Source: Ga0077527 sp964433345 (GTDB lineage: Bacteria; Pseudomonadota; Gammaproteobacteria; Burkholderiales; SG8-41). Taken from it: a stretch of DNA of 64,000 bases. Positions within the stretch are counted from its first letter, which is position 1; every line of letters starts with the position of its first letter. The translations under genes and the position numbers were made by a program. The notes below the pieces were generated by a model. That model saw only the letters and a list, made by a program, of their open reading frames with translations, was not told the origin of the DNA and did not search any database. Where the stretch lies: assembly GCA_964433345.1 (NCBI GenBank), contig CAYSQJ010000005.1, positions 248,001-312,000 of the forward strand, given 5' to 3'. Below are positions 34,624 to 44,930 of this stretch, piece after piece.

Positions 34624-35567
34624 AATGCCGCGGCCAAGGCAGCCTTCAGCGAACGTTTTTCCCGCGCTGCGCTGATCAGCGGCCGTCGCGCGGCACATTG
34701 ACGGTGCAAGGCGGTGAGGAATTTGGGGTCGGACTCGGCTTTGCGCAGCAGCTTGGCCAGTGCTCTGGCATCGCCCGCCGGGTAATAACCGCGGTAGCTG
34801 CTACCCAGCATGCCGATGTTGCCAGATATTTTCGAGGCAATGACCGGCACGCCGGCTGTCAGCGCTTCGCTGACGACATTGGCGCCGCCTTCCATCCATG
34901 AACTGATCAGCATCACCCGTGCACGCGCCAGGGTTGCCAGCGCCTGCCGGTGGGCAAGTTCGCCGAGCCAGACATAGCGGGGCTCCTTTTTCATCCAGCG
35001 GCGCGCGGCTGCAGCCATTTCGCGATCCCGCGCGCCGCCGATGTGCGTGATGCGGATGCGACTTTCCGGGGGCAGCAGGGACAGCGCCTCGACGCCGCGG
35101 AACGGATCCTTCTCCTCGCGCAGATGGCCGCTGACCACGATCTCGAAACAGGCGCGGTTCGGCGGCGTCCGGCGCACCGGTTCGCTGGACTGGTAAACGA
35201 CAGCGGCCTTGCGGCGCAACCGCGGAGCCAGCTCGCGCAGCCCCATGTCCTGCAGCACGACCAGGCGCGTCGCCAGGTCCAGTGATTCCTGGGCGTTGAT
35301 GTCGTCGCGGATGTCCCGGTAGAGGTCGGTGCCGGTGAGGGCCAGCACCAAAGGACGTTCCGGATGGCGTTCCGCGTAACGCACTATCGAATCGTGGCTG
35401 CGGCGGGCATGCAGTGCCAACATGAGGTCGGCGCTACGCCCGTTCCACACCTGCTGTACGGTCACCTGATGGCCGAGTTCACGCAGCATGTTTGCCCAGC
35501 GCACGGCGGTGTTGCGGTTGCCGTAACGCGAATGGACGGCAGCAGGAGTGACGATCACGATTTTCAT
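34614..35567 (-). CDS. senB: Predicted selenosugar synthase SenB (TIGR04348-type glycosyltransferase)
   Basis: 317 residues, GT-B glycosyltransferase. It opens MKIVIVTPAAVHSRYGNRNTA and contains LALTGTDLYRDIRDD, SGHLREEKDPFRGVEAL and the group 1 nucleotide-sugar motif SSWMEGGANVVSEALTAGVPVIASKI. I recognise this as the family adjoining EgtB-like genes in selenoneine clusters, where SenB makes a selenosugar from selenophosphate and a UDP-sugar. The assignment rests on sequence resemblance from memory plus the divergent senA neighbour. The cluster's third partner SenC (a SelD-type selenophosphate synthetase) is not in the window, so selenium supply would have to come from elsewhere. Confidence 0.75.
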   Translation of the reverse strand: MKIVIVTPAAVHSRYGNRNTAVRWANMLRELGHQVTVQQVWNGRSADLMLALHARRSHDSIVRYAERHPERPLVLALTGTDLYRDIRDDINAQESLDLATRLVVLQDMGLRELAPRLRRKAAVVYQSSEPVRRTPPNRACFEIVVSGHLREEKDPFRGVEALSLLPPESRIRITHIGGARDREMAAAARRWMKKEPRYVWLGELAHRQALATLARARVMLISSWMEGGANVVSEALTAGVPVIASKISGNIGMLGSSYRGYYPAGDARALAKLLRKAESDPKFLTALHRQCAARRPLISAAREKRSLKAALAAALNI

Positions 35568-35634
35568 CAGGTGGCTATCCGGATAAACTCCGCTGGCACT
35601 ATAACAAAACCAGACTATTCATCGACGCAACCCG
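35568..35634. promoter_or_regulatory. senB-senA divergent promoter region with palindrome
   Basis: A perfect 10-base palindrome TATCCGGATA occupies 35576-35585. TATAAC at 35600-35605 is a possible -10 for senA. With 67 bases between the two start codons, a single regulator could control both genes. This is inference. Confidence 0.4.
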
Positions 35635-36939
35635 ATGCTTCACCGGCTACAAGACAGCATTCCACAGCTGAGCGCGTTTTCCGCGGGGACGCGGACACGT
35701 CTGCTGGAACTGATCGGCGGGCTGGACAAAACGCAGTGGCTGGGGCCTAAGCTGACGATCGTCAACCCTCCGCTGTGGGAGGCCGGTCATGTCGGCTGGT
35801 TCGAGGAGCGCTGGTGCCTGCGTTACCGCGGGGATGGCGGGCTGGCGGCGAGCATGATGCCGCGGGCGGATGCGCTGTACGATTCTGCGCGCGTCGATCA
35901 CGACACACGCTGGGACCTGCCGCTGCCGGACATGGCTGCAACCCTGGATTACCTCGCAATGGTGCGGGCTGCCGCGGAGGCGCGCTTTCAGCAGCATGCA
36001 GGTGACCGGGAGTCTGTCTATTTCCGCTTGCTCAGCATTTTTCATGAGCAGATGCACTGCGAAGCCTTGACGTACACGCGGCAAACGCTGGCCTATCCGG
36101 CAGTGGGCAAAGGACAGGTGATGGCCGGCATGCAATCACCATCTCCCTTGTGCGAAGGGGACGTGGAGATTCCCGGTGGGCATTTCCAGCTTGGTGCGTC
36201 CGGGGACGATGGTTTCGTGTTTGACAACGAGAAATGGGCGCATCCGGTCTTTGTCCGTCCGTTCCGCATGGCGCGCACCCCGGTGACCTGCGCGCAGTTC
36301 GCCGAGTTTGTCGATGCCGGCGGTTACCTGGACCGTAATTTCTGGAGCGAGCAGGGGTGGTCCTGGCGGATGCGGGAAGGGGCGCTTGCGCCGGTCTACT
36401 GGCAGCGCGATGGCTCGGCCTGGTGGCGTCGCGTCAACGACCGGCTGGAATTACTGCCTGAACGCGAGCCGGTCGTACACGTCAACTGGCACGAGGCCGA
36501 AGCCTGGTGTCGCTGGGCAGGCCGTCGCCTGCCCAGCGAGACGGAATGGGAGTTCGCGGCGTCCACTGTGCCTGATTCTCCCGGAGTCAAGCGCAGATAT
36601 CCCTGGGGGGATGCCCCGCCGTCGCCGGCGGCAGCGAACCTGCATGGCGGAGCAGGGCGCTGTATCGCCGTCGACGCTTTGCCGGCAGGCGACAGTGCCT
36701 GGGGCATGCGCCAGATGATCGGCAATGTCTGGGAATGGACTGCGGACTGGTTCCGGCCTTACCCGGGCTTTCTGCGTGATCCCTATGCCGAGTACTCGGA
36801 GCCCTGGTTCGGCAGCCATAAGGTTCTGCGCGGCGGCTGCCATGCCACCGGTCCGGAGCTGATACGCAACACCTGGCGCAATTTCTACACACCGGATCGT
36901 CGCGATGTGTTTGCCGGATTCAGGACCTGCGCCTTGTGA
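35635..36939 (+). CDS. senA: EgtB/SenA-family iron-dependent C-S/C-Se bond-forming oxidoreductase
   Basis: 434 residues. An N-terminal DinB-like four-helix domain supplies a predicted three-His iron site: H52 in EAGHVGWFEERW, H137 and H141 in FHEQMHCEAL, spaced as in EgtB. The C-terminal FGE-sulfatase domain starts near residue 178 (VEIPGGHFQLGASG) and contains VHVNWHEAEAWCRWAGRRLPS and IGNVWEWTADWF. EgtB joins gamma-glutamylcysteine to hercynine, whereas SenA uses a selenosugar. The adjacent senB favours selenoneine synthase, but an ergothioneine-type EgtB cannot be excluded. No egtD (hercynine synthase) is in the window. The stop overlaps the next start by four bases (GTGA). Confidence 0.75.
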   Translation: MLHRLQDSIPQLSAFSAGTRTRLLELIGGLDKTQWLGPKLTIVNPPLWEAGHVGWFEERWCLRYRGDGGLAASMMPRADALYDSARVDHDTRWDLPLPDMAATLDYLAMVRAAAEARFQQHAGDRESVYFRLLSIFHEQMHCEALTYTRQTLAYPAVGKGQVMAGMQSPSPLCEGDVEIPGGHFQLGASGDDGFVFDNEKWAHPVFVRPFRMARTPVTCAQFAEFVDAGGYLDRNFWSEQGWSWRMREGALAPVYWQRDGSAWWRRVNDRLELLPEREPVVHVNWHEAEAWCRWAGRRLPSETEWEFAASTVPDSPGVKRRYPWGDAPPSPAAANLHGGAGRCIAVDALPAGDSAWGMRQMIGNVWEWTADWFRPYPGFLRDPYAEYSEPWFGSHKVLRGGCHATGPELIRNTWRNFYTPDRRDVFAGFRTCAL

Positions 36940-37721
36940 AAACCATCACCTCTTCGGACAACCCCCGCTTTCGCGCGCTGCTCAAGCTGGCCCAGTCATC
37001 GCGCGAAAGGAGGGGCGCGGGCCTGTCCCTGCTCGACGGCATCCATCTGGTCGCTGCCTATGCCGAGCATGTTGGCCCGCCAGCCGAGATCGTGCTCAAT
37101 CGCAGCGCTGCGGAAAATCCCGAGGTATGCGGCCTGTTGGCGAAACTGAAGGCATGCCCGCAACTGCAGCTGTCTGACGCCCTGTTCCGCCAGCTGTCCT
37201 CGGTGGCGACACCCACCGGCATCATTGCAGTGGTGCCGACGCCGCGGGTGGCGGCACCGGAGCGGCTCTCCGGTGCCAGCGTGTGGCTCGAGGACATCCA
37301 GGATCCCGGCAACGTGGGTTCAATCCTGAGGTCGGCTGCAGCGGCCGGAATTGAAACGGTCTGCCTGTCGAAGCACTCAGTGCACGCCTGGTCGCCGCGC
37401 GTGCTGCGCGCCGGCATGGGCGCTCATTTTGCCTTGCGCATCATTGAAGGCGTGGACCTGCAGGCGCTGGCGGCTGCCTATTCCGGGGCAGTGGTGGCCA
37501 CGGCATTGAATGGGGGAATTCCGGTGTTCGATGCGGTGCTGACCGGTGAGGTCGCCCTGATGTTCGGCAACGAGGGCGGCGGGCTTTCACCAGGTCTTGC
37601 AGCGCTGGCGCAGAGTACCGTGCATATCCCGATGCCGGGATCTGCAGAGTCACTGAATGTTGCCGCCGCCGCTGCGGTCTGCCTGTTCGAGCGCGTGCGG
37701 CAGCTACGGGCCGGCGCCTGA
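36936..37721 (+). CDS. TrmH/SpoU-family RNA 2'-O-methyltransferase
   Basis: 261 residues from GTG 36936, translationally coupled to senA. SPOUT-fold methyltransferase. The substrate-binding N-terminus KTITSSDNPRFRALLKLAQS is followed by motif 1 WLEDIQDPGNVGSILRSAAAAGI, motif 2 ALMFGNEGGGLSP and motif 3 IPMPGSAESLNVAAAAAVCLFE, together forming the knotted SAM site. The target is probably rRNA or tRNA but cannot be specified. In related gene orders this gene follows rnhB directly; here senBA separates them. Confidence 0.88.
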   Translation: MKTITSSDNPRFRALLKLAQSSRERRGAGLSLLDGIHLVAAYAEHVGPPAEIVLNRSAAENPEVCGLLAKLKACPQLQLSDALFRQLSSVATPTGIIAVVPTPRVAAPERLSGASVWLEDIQDPGNVGSILRSAAAAGIETVCLSKHSVHAWSPRVLRAGMGAHFALRIIEGVDLQALAAAYSGAVVATALNGGIPVFDAVLTGEVALMFGNEGGGLSPGLAALAQSTVHIPMPGSAESLNVAAAAAVCLFERVRQLRAGA

Positions 37722-37736
37722 CGGAATCCGAAACGC

Positions 37737-38561
37737 TCAGTAGATCCGCCGCTCCAGCTTGGCTTCCTGCAGAATCGTGGTGGCGAGTTCCTCGACCGAC
37801 TTGCTGGTGGCGTCGAGATAGGGGATGCCTTCCTGGCGCATCAGCGCCTCGGCCTCGCGGATTTCAAATTCGCAGTTGGCGAGCGTCGCGTACTTGCTGC
37901 CCGGTCGCCGCTCGTTGCGGATCTGCTGCAGGCGCGCAGGCTTGATGGTCAGTCCGTACAGCCTGTTGCGCAGGGTCTTGATCTGCGCCGGCAGCTGCAT
38001 GGTGCTGAAATCCTCGGGGATTAACGGGTAGTTGGCGGCGCGGATTCCGAACTGCATCGCAAGATACAGGCAGGTCGGTGTTTTCCCGCAACGTGAAACG
38101 CCGACCAGGATGATATCGGCCTCGGCCAGTTCACGCTTGGAAACCCCGTCGTCGTGGGACAGCGCGTAGTTCACCGCCTCGATGCGGTGATGGTAGTTCA
38201 CGAAGTCTTCGGTGCTGTGGGAGCGGCCGATGGCGTGGGAGGCCCTGACACCCAGTTCCTGTTCCAGGGGGGCAATGAAAATCTCAAAGGAATCAAGGAA
38301 CAAGGCATTGGCGGTGGCCACTATGCCTGCAATCTCGGTATTGACCAGGGTGCTGATGACGATCGGCCTGACACCGTCAGCGGCTCCGGTGTCATTGACC
38401 CGCCGCACGAATCCGTGGGCCTTATCCACGGTATCAATGAACGGCACCGTGATTTCCTTCAGGCGGACTGCCTCGAACTGAGTCAGCAGGCTGTGGCCGA
38501 GCATTTCGGCGGTGATGCCGGTGCGGTCGGATACAAAAAAGGCCGTACGTTTTGAGTTCAT
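37737..38561 (-). CDS. ppsR: PEP synthetase regulatory kinase/pyrophosphorylase
   Basis: 274 residues from ATG 38561; a much longer upstream frame has no support. DUF299 protein that inactivates PEP synthase by ADP-dependent phosphorylation of a threonine and reactivates it by phosphate-dependent removal. It opens KRTAFFVSDRTGITAEMLGHSLLTQF, and the P-loop-like motif is ILVGVSRCGKTPTCLYLA, with NYPLIPEDF following. It is divergent from its target ppsA with 69 bases between starts, the conserved arrangement. Confidence 0.94.
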   Translation of the reverse strand: MNSKRTAFFVSDRTGITAEMLGHSLLTQFEAVRLKEITVPFIDTVDKAHGFVRRVNDTGAADGVRPIVISTLVNTEIAGIVATANALFLDSFEIFIAPLEQELGVRASHAIGRSHSTEDFVNYHHRIEAVNYALSHDDGVSKRELAEADIILVGVSRCGKTPTCLYLAMQFGIRAANYPLIPEDFSTMQLPAQIKTLRNRLYGLTIKPARLQQIRNERRPGSKYATLANCEFEIREAEALMRQEGIPYLDATSKSVEELATTILQEAKLERRIY

Positions 38562-38630
38562 GCTCGGAACCGGTGACGGGATTCGGTAAAATAGCTTCTT
38601 TTGATGCGGCACACAATGAAGGAAGCTGGC

Positions 38631-41015
38631 ATGGGTGGCAAGGAACTGGTGGTTGATCTGGGTGCATTGCGCATGAGCGATGTGGGGCGGGTCGGAGGCA
38701 AAAACGCATCGCTCGGTGAAATGATCAGCCAGCTTGCCGGCGCCGGCGTGCGTGTGCCCGGCGGATTTGCGACCACAGCCGACGCCTACCGGCTGTTTCT
38801 GGCACAGAATGGCCTTGCCGACAGGATTTCGAAGCGCCTGTCCACACTCGACGCCGACGACGTCAATGCACTGGTTGCGGCAGGTGGCGAAATCCGCGGC
38901 TGGATACTTGCGCAGGAATTCAGCGCGGATTTCCGCAAGGCGATCGAGACCGCCTACGGCAAACTGGTTGCGGATTCCGGGGCAGACGTGTCGTTTGCAG
39001 TGCGCTCCTCGGCCACCGCGGAAGACCTGCCGGATGCCTCTTTTGCGGGTCAGCAGGAAACCTATCTCAACGTGCATGGCCTCGACAATCTGCTCGAGGC
39101 GATCCGCCACGTGTTCGCGTCACTTTACAACGACCGCGCGATTTCCTACCGGGTGCACAAGGGGTTTACCCACGACGAGGTGGCACTGTCGGCGGCGGTG
39201 CAGCGCATGGTGCGCAGCGACAAGGGTGCGAGCGGCGTGATATTCACGCTGGACACCGAGTCCGGATTCGACCAGGTGGTGTTCATTACCTCGGCCTACG
39301 GGCTGGGCGAGACGGTGGTTCAGGGCCAGGTCAATCCCGATGAATTCTATGTCTACAAGCGCGGTCTCAAGGAAGGCCGGGATGCAATCCTGCGCAGGGG
39401 GCTGGGCTCGAAGGCGCTGCGCATGGTGTTCACCGAAGATCGTGCCGCGGGCAAGTCGGTTCAGACCATCGATGTGCCCGAGGCCGAGCGGCGCAAGTTT
39501 TCGATCACCGACGCCGAAGTCACCGAGCTGGCGCGCTATGCCGTGATCATCGAGTCGCATTACCAGCGGCCGATGGACATCGAGTGGGGAAAAGACGGCA
39601 ATGACGGCAAGCTTTACATCCTCCAGGCGCGCCCCGAAACAGTGAAGGCCAGCGAAAAAGTCGACACGCTGCGCCGTTACCGGCTCAAGGAACGCTCGGA
39701 AGTGCTGGCGACCGGCCGCGCCATCGGCCAGCGCATCGGCAGCGGCCCGGTGCGGCTGATCAAGAGCGCTGCGGAGATGGACCGCGTCAAGCCGGGCGAT
39801 GTGCTGGTGACCGACATGACCGACCCGGACTGGGAGCCGGTGATGAAGCGGGCTGCGGCTATCGTCACCAACCGCGGCGGACGCACCTGCCATGCGGCAA
39901 TCATCGCGCGTGAGCTGGGTATTCCCGCGGTGGTCGGCTGCGGCGACGCCACACAAGTGCTGAAGGATGGCAAGCCGGTCACTGTGTCCTGTGCCGAGGG
40001 CGACACCGGCTTTGTCTATCGCGGTGAACTGCAGACCGAAGTAATCGATCTTTCGCTGTCGAGCATGCCGAAGTGTCCGGTGAAGATCACGATGAATGTC
40101 GGCAACCCGGAGCTTGCCTTCGAGTTCCAGCGCCTGCCCAACGAAGGCGTCGGCCTGGCGCGGCTGGAATTCATCATCGCCCGCATGATAGGCGTGCATC
40201 CCAAGGCGGTGCTGGCCTATCCCGATCTCAGCGCGGACCTCAAGCTCGCGGTGGAGGAACACAGCGCCGGCTACGCCGACCCGGTGAACTTCTATGTCAA
40301 CAAGCTGGCCGAGGGCGTGGCCACGCTGGGTGCCGCGTTCTGGCCGAAGCCGGTGATCGTAAGACTTTCTGATTTCAAGTCCAATGAATACTCCAGCCTC
40401 ACCGGCGGCTCGCGCTACGAGCCGCACGAGGAGAATCCGATGCTCGGGTTCCGCGGTGCCTCGCGTTACGTGTCGCCCGCCTTCAAGGACTGCTTCGAAC
40501 TCGAGTGCCGCGCGATGAAGAAGGTCCGCGATGACATGGGACTGACCAACGTCGAGATCATGGTCCCGTTCATCCGCACCGTCGACGAGGGAAAGCGCGT
40601 GCTCAAGCTGCTGGCGGAAAACGGGCTGGAGCGGGGCAAGAACGGCTTGCGCATCATCATGATGTGCGAGATTCCCTCCAATGCGATCCTTGCCGACCAG
40701 TTCCTTGAGCACTTCGACGGTTTCTCGATCGGGTCCAACGACATGACGCAGATGACTCTGGCCCTGGATCGAGACTCGGGACTCATCGCCGACGCTTTTG
40801 ACGAGCGCGACCCGGCGGTGAAGCATATGCTGCATCTCGCCATTGTCGCCTGCCGCAAGGCCGGCAAGTACGTGGGCATCTGCGGACAGGGACCTTCAGA
40901 CCATCCGGATCTTGCGGAGTGGCTGGTTGAGGAGGGTATCGAGAGCCTGTCACTGAATCCCGACACCGTCGTCGAAACCTGGCTGTATCTGGCACGGGGC
41001 GGCAAGCCGGCGTGA
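38631..41015 (+). CDS. ppsA: Phosphoenolpyruvate synthase
   Basis: 794 residues from ATG 38631, chosen because AAGGAAG precedes it and the protein then opens MGGKELVVDLGALRMSDVGR; upstream ATGs at 38604 and 38616 are possible. It makes PEP from pyruvate and ATP. The N-terminal ATP-grasp domain contains VGGKNASLGEMISQL and FAVRSSATAEDLPDASFAGQ; the phosphohistidine domain has NRGGRTCHAAIIARELGIPA, where the Thr before Cys-His is the PpsR target and His the phospho-carrier; the TIM-barrel C-terminus has GVGLARLEFII and GSNDMTQMTLALDRDSG. A strongly conserved housekeeping enzyme feeding gluconeogenesis and KdsA. Confidence 0.96.
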   Translation: MGGKELVVDLGALRMSDVGRVGGKNASLGEMISQLAGAGVRVPGGFATTADAYRLFLAQNGLADRISKRLSTLDADDVNALVAAGGEIRGWILAQEFSADFRKAIETAYGKLVADSGADVSFAVRSSATAEDLPDASFAGQQETYLNVHGLDNLLEAIRHVFASLYNDRAISYRVHKGFTHDEVALSAAVQRMVRSDKGASGVIFTLDTESGFDQVVFITSAYGLGETVVQGQVNPDEFYVYKRGLKEGRDAILRRGLGSKALRMVFTEDRAAGKSVQTIDVPEAERRKFSITDAEVTELARYAVIIESHYQRPMDIEWGKDGNDGKLYILQARPETVKASEKVDTLRRYRLKERSEVLATGRAIGQRIGSGPVRLIKSAAEMDRVKPGDVLVTDMTDPDWEPVMKRAAAIVTNRGGRTCHAAIIARELGIPAVVGCGDATQVLKDGKPVTVSCAEGDTGFVYRGELQTEVIDLSLSSMPKCPVKITMNVGNPELAFEFQRLPNEGVGLARLEFIIARMIGVHPKAVLAYPDLSADLKLAVEEHSAGYADPVNFYVNKLAEGVATLGAAFWPKPVIVRLSDFKSNEYSSLTGGSRYEPHEENPMLGFRGASRYVSPAFKDCFELECRAMKKVRDDMGLTNVEIMVPFIRTVDEGKRVLKLLAENGLERGKNGLRIIMMCEIPSNAILADQFLEHFDGFSIGSNDMTQMTLALDRDSGLIADAFDERDPAVKHMLHLAIVACRKAGKYVGICGQGPSDHPDLAEWLVEEGIESLSLNPDTVVETWLYLARGGKPA

Positions 41016-41044
41016 TTGGACGGTCGCCGGATTTGCGATAAAAT
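41016..41044 (+). promoter_or_regulatory. Weak candidate promoter upstream of pyrG
   Basis: TTGGAC at 41016-41021 and TAAAAT at 41039-41044 are 17 bases apart. The -10 is good, the -35 poor (three of six). It lies directly after the ppsA stop and 23 bases before pyrG. Confidence 0.3.
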
Positions 41045-41066
41045 AAGAAAACGCGGCTTACATGAG

Positions 41067-42734
<1,668 letters not shown>

Positions 42735-42753
42735 GCGCAGCCCGGGCCAGCCG

Positions 42754-43587
42754 ATGAAACTCTGCGGATTCGAAGCCGGGCTGGACCGGCCGATGTTCCT
42801 GATCGCCGGACCCGATACCCTGGAAAGCGAGCAGATGTGCCTCGACGTTGCGGGGCATCTGAAAGAGCAGGCGGCTCGGCTGCAGATGCCCTATGTGTTC
42901 AAAGGCTCCTTTGACAAGGCCAACCGCACTTCGGGCAAAAGTTACCGCGGTCCCGGCATCGAAGAGGGGCTGCGTATTCTCGAATCGGTCAAACAGCAGA
43001 TTGGCGTGCCGGTGCTGACCGATGTGCACGAAGACACGCCGCTCTCCGAAGTCGCGGCCGTCGTCGATGTGATCCAGACCCCGGCCTTCCTCTGCCGACA
43101 GACCAATTTCATCCGCAGCGTGGCGAGCCAGGGCAGGCCGGTGAACATCAAGAAGGGCCAGTTCCTGTCGCCTTGGGAAATGGCCAATGTTGTCGACAAG
43201 GCGCGCAGCACCGGCAATGAACAGATTATGGTCTGCGAGCGCGGATTCAGCTTCGGCTACAACAACCTCGTTGTCGACATGCGCGGGCTGGCCGTGATGC
43301 GCGGCACCGGCTGCCCGGTCGTGTTCGACGCCACCCACTCGGTGCAGTTGCCGGGAGGACAGGGCAGCGCCAGCGGCGGCCAGCGCGAGCATATTCCGGT
43401 GCTGGCCCGAGCGGCAGTGGCAGCCGGAGTCTCCGGCGTGTTCATGGAAACCCATCCGAAGCCCGATGAGGCGCTGTGTGACGGCCCGAATTCCTGGCCG
43501 CTCGCATTGATGGGCGAGCTGCTGAATACCCTTCACGCTCTCGATGCCGCGGTGAAGAGCCGCCGCTTCGTCGAACAGCATGTATAA
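42754..43587 (+). CDS. kdsA: 3-deoxy-8-phosphooctulonate (Kdo-8-P) synthase
   Basis: 277 residues. Condenses PEP with arabinose-5-phosphate to give Kdo-8-P for LPS inner core. Key segments: MFLIAGPDTLESEQMCLDVA, YVFKGSFDKANRTSGKSYRGPG, VLTDVHEDTP, FLCRQTNFI, NIKKGQFLSPWEMANV, CERGFSFGYNNLVVDMRG, FDATHSVQLPGGQ and FMETHPKPDEALCDGPNSWPL. An Asn in RQTNFI and Cys in CERGFSF can help decide metal dependence; the sequence resembles the metal-independent class, not tested here. It follows pyrG by 19 bases. Confidence 0.96.
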   Translation: MKLCGFEAGLDRPMFLIAGPDTLESEQMCLDVAGHLKEQAARLQMPYVFKGSFDKANRTSGKSYRGPGIEEGLRILESVKQQIGVPVLTDVHEDTPLSEVAAVVDVIQTPAFLCRQTNFIRSVASQGRPVNIKKGQFLSPWEMANVVDKARSTGNEQIMVCERGFSFGYNNLVVDMRGLAVMRGTGCPVVFDATHSVQLPGGQGSASGGQREHIPVLARAAVAAGVSGVFMETHPKPDEALCDGPNSWPLALMGELLNTLHALDAAVKSRRFVEQHV

Positions 43588-43608
43588 ACTCAAGCGACAG
43601 GATAGGGC

Positions 43609-44892
43609 ATGAGCGCAATCGTCGATGTCATAGGCAGGGAAATTCTGGACTCACGCGGCAACCCGACCGTGGAGGCTGATGTGCTGCTGGAGTCCGGCAT
43701 TCTGGGACGCGCGGCGGTGCCTTCGGGGGCGTCGACCGGGAGCCGCGAGGCGATTGAACTGCGCGACGGCGACAAGCAGCGTTACGGCGGGAAGGGTGTG
43801 CTGCAGGCGGTCGAGCATGTCAACACAGAGATTTGCGAGGCGGTGATCGGTGTCGATGCCACCGAGCAGGCTTTTGTCGATCGCACGCTGCTGGACCTCG
43901 ATGGCACCGAAAACAAATCGCGGCTCGGGGCCAATGCGATGCTGGCGGTCTCCATGGCCGTGGCCCGCGCCGCGGCCGAGGAGTCGGGGCTGCCGCTGCA
44001 TCGTTATCTGGGCGGAGCCGGGGCCATGGCGATGCCGGTACCGATGATGAACGTCATCAACGGCGGAGCCCATGCCGATAACGGTCTGGACATGCAGGAA
44101 TTCATGATCGTGCCGGTGGGTGCGCAAAGCTTCCGCGAGGCACTGCGTTGCGGTGCGGAGGTGTTTCACGCCCTGCGCAAGCTGCTGGCGGACCGCGGTC
44201 TGGCCACCGCCGTGGGAGATGAAGGCGGCTTTGCGCCGCGCCTGCCGAAACACGAGGCGGCAATCCAGGTGATCCTCGAGGCAGTCGAGGCTGCCGGCTA
44301 CCGGCCCGGGGAAGATGTCGCGCTGGCTCTGGACTGCGCGAGTTCGGAATTTTTCGAGGACGGCGAATACACCCTGCGCTCCGAGGGGCTCAGCCTGAAG
44401 GCACCGGAATTCGCCGATTACCTGGCAGCCTGGGTCGACAAATACCCCATCGTCAGCATCGAGGACGGCATGGCGGAAAACGACTGGGACGGCTGGAAGG
44501 TGCTGACGCAGAAGCTCGGCAGCCGTGTCCAGCTTGTCGGAGATGACCTGTTTGTCACCAATACCCAGTACCTGAAGCGCGGGATCGAGCAGGGCATTGC
44601 GAACTCGATCCTGATCAAGGTCAACCAGATCGGGACCCTGACCGAGACGCTGGCGGCTATCGAAATGGCGAAACGGGCGCGCTATACCGCGGTCATCTCG
44701 CACCGTTCCGGGGAAACCGAGGATACCACCATCGCCGACATTGCAGTGGCCACAAATGCGATGCAGATCAAGACCGGGTCGCTGTCACGGACTGACCGTC
44801 TCGCCAAATACAACCAGCTGCTGCGCATCGAGGAGGATCTCGGTGATACGGCGACTTACCCCGGACGTGCTGCCTTTTACCAGCTGCGCTAG
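43609..44892 (+). CDS. eno: Enolase
   Basis: 427 residues. Glycolytic interconversion of 2-phosphoglycerate and PEP, also a degradosome partner in some proteobacteria. Signatures: IVDVIGREILDSRGNPTVEADV, VPSGASTGSREAIELRDGD, the catalytic-site stretch GDEGGFAPRLPKHEAA, metal ligands in ALDCASSEFFEDG, SIEDGMAENDWDGW and LVGDDLFVTN, and the lysine in ILIKVNQIGTLTE followed by ISHRSGETEDTTIADIAV. Length is standard. It lies between kdsA and ftsB. Confidence 0.98.
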   Translation: MSAIVDVIGREILDSRGNPTVEADVLLESGILGRAAVPSGASTGSREAIELRDGDKQRYGGKGVLQAVEHVNTEICEAVIGVDATEQAFVDRTLLDLDGTENKSRLGANAMLAVSMAVARAAAEESGLPLHRYLGGAGAMAMPVPMMNVINGGAHADNGLDMQEFMIVPVGAQSFREALRCGAEVFHALRKLLADRGLATAVGDEGGFAPRLPKHEAAIQVILEAVEAAGYRPGEDVALALDCASSEFFEDGEYTLRSEGLSLKAPEFADYLAAWVDKYPIVSIEDGMAENDWDGWKVLTQKLGSRVQLVGDDLFVTNTQYLKRGIEQGIANSILIKVNQIGTLTETLAAIEMAKRARYTAVISHRSGETEDTTIADIAVATNAMQIKTGSLSRTDRLAKYNQLLRIEEDLGDTATYPGRAAFYQLR

Positions 44893-44930
44893 CTTTCTCC
44901 CGCGGGCCGTCCGCTTGCCTTGCTGAAGTC

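Noticed and set aside
34614..36939. Transposon or integron carrying senBA
   Set aside because: No transposase, integrase, terminal inverted repeat or target duplication was found around the pair.
36936..37721. Selenophosphate synthetase (senC) as the third sen gene next to senA
   Set aside because: The gene coupled to senA has the three SPOUT methyltransferase motifs and no SelD features.
39120..40835. 571-codon minus-strand frame opposite ppsA
   Set aside because: Shadow frame; no domain and no credible initiation region.
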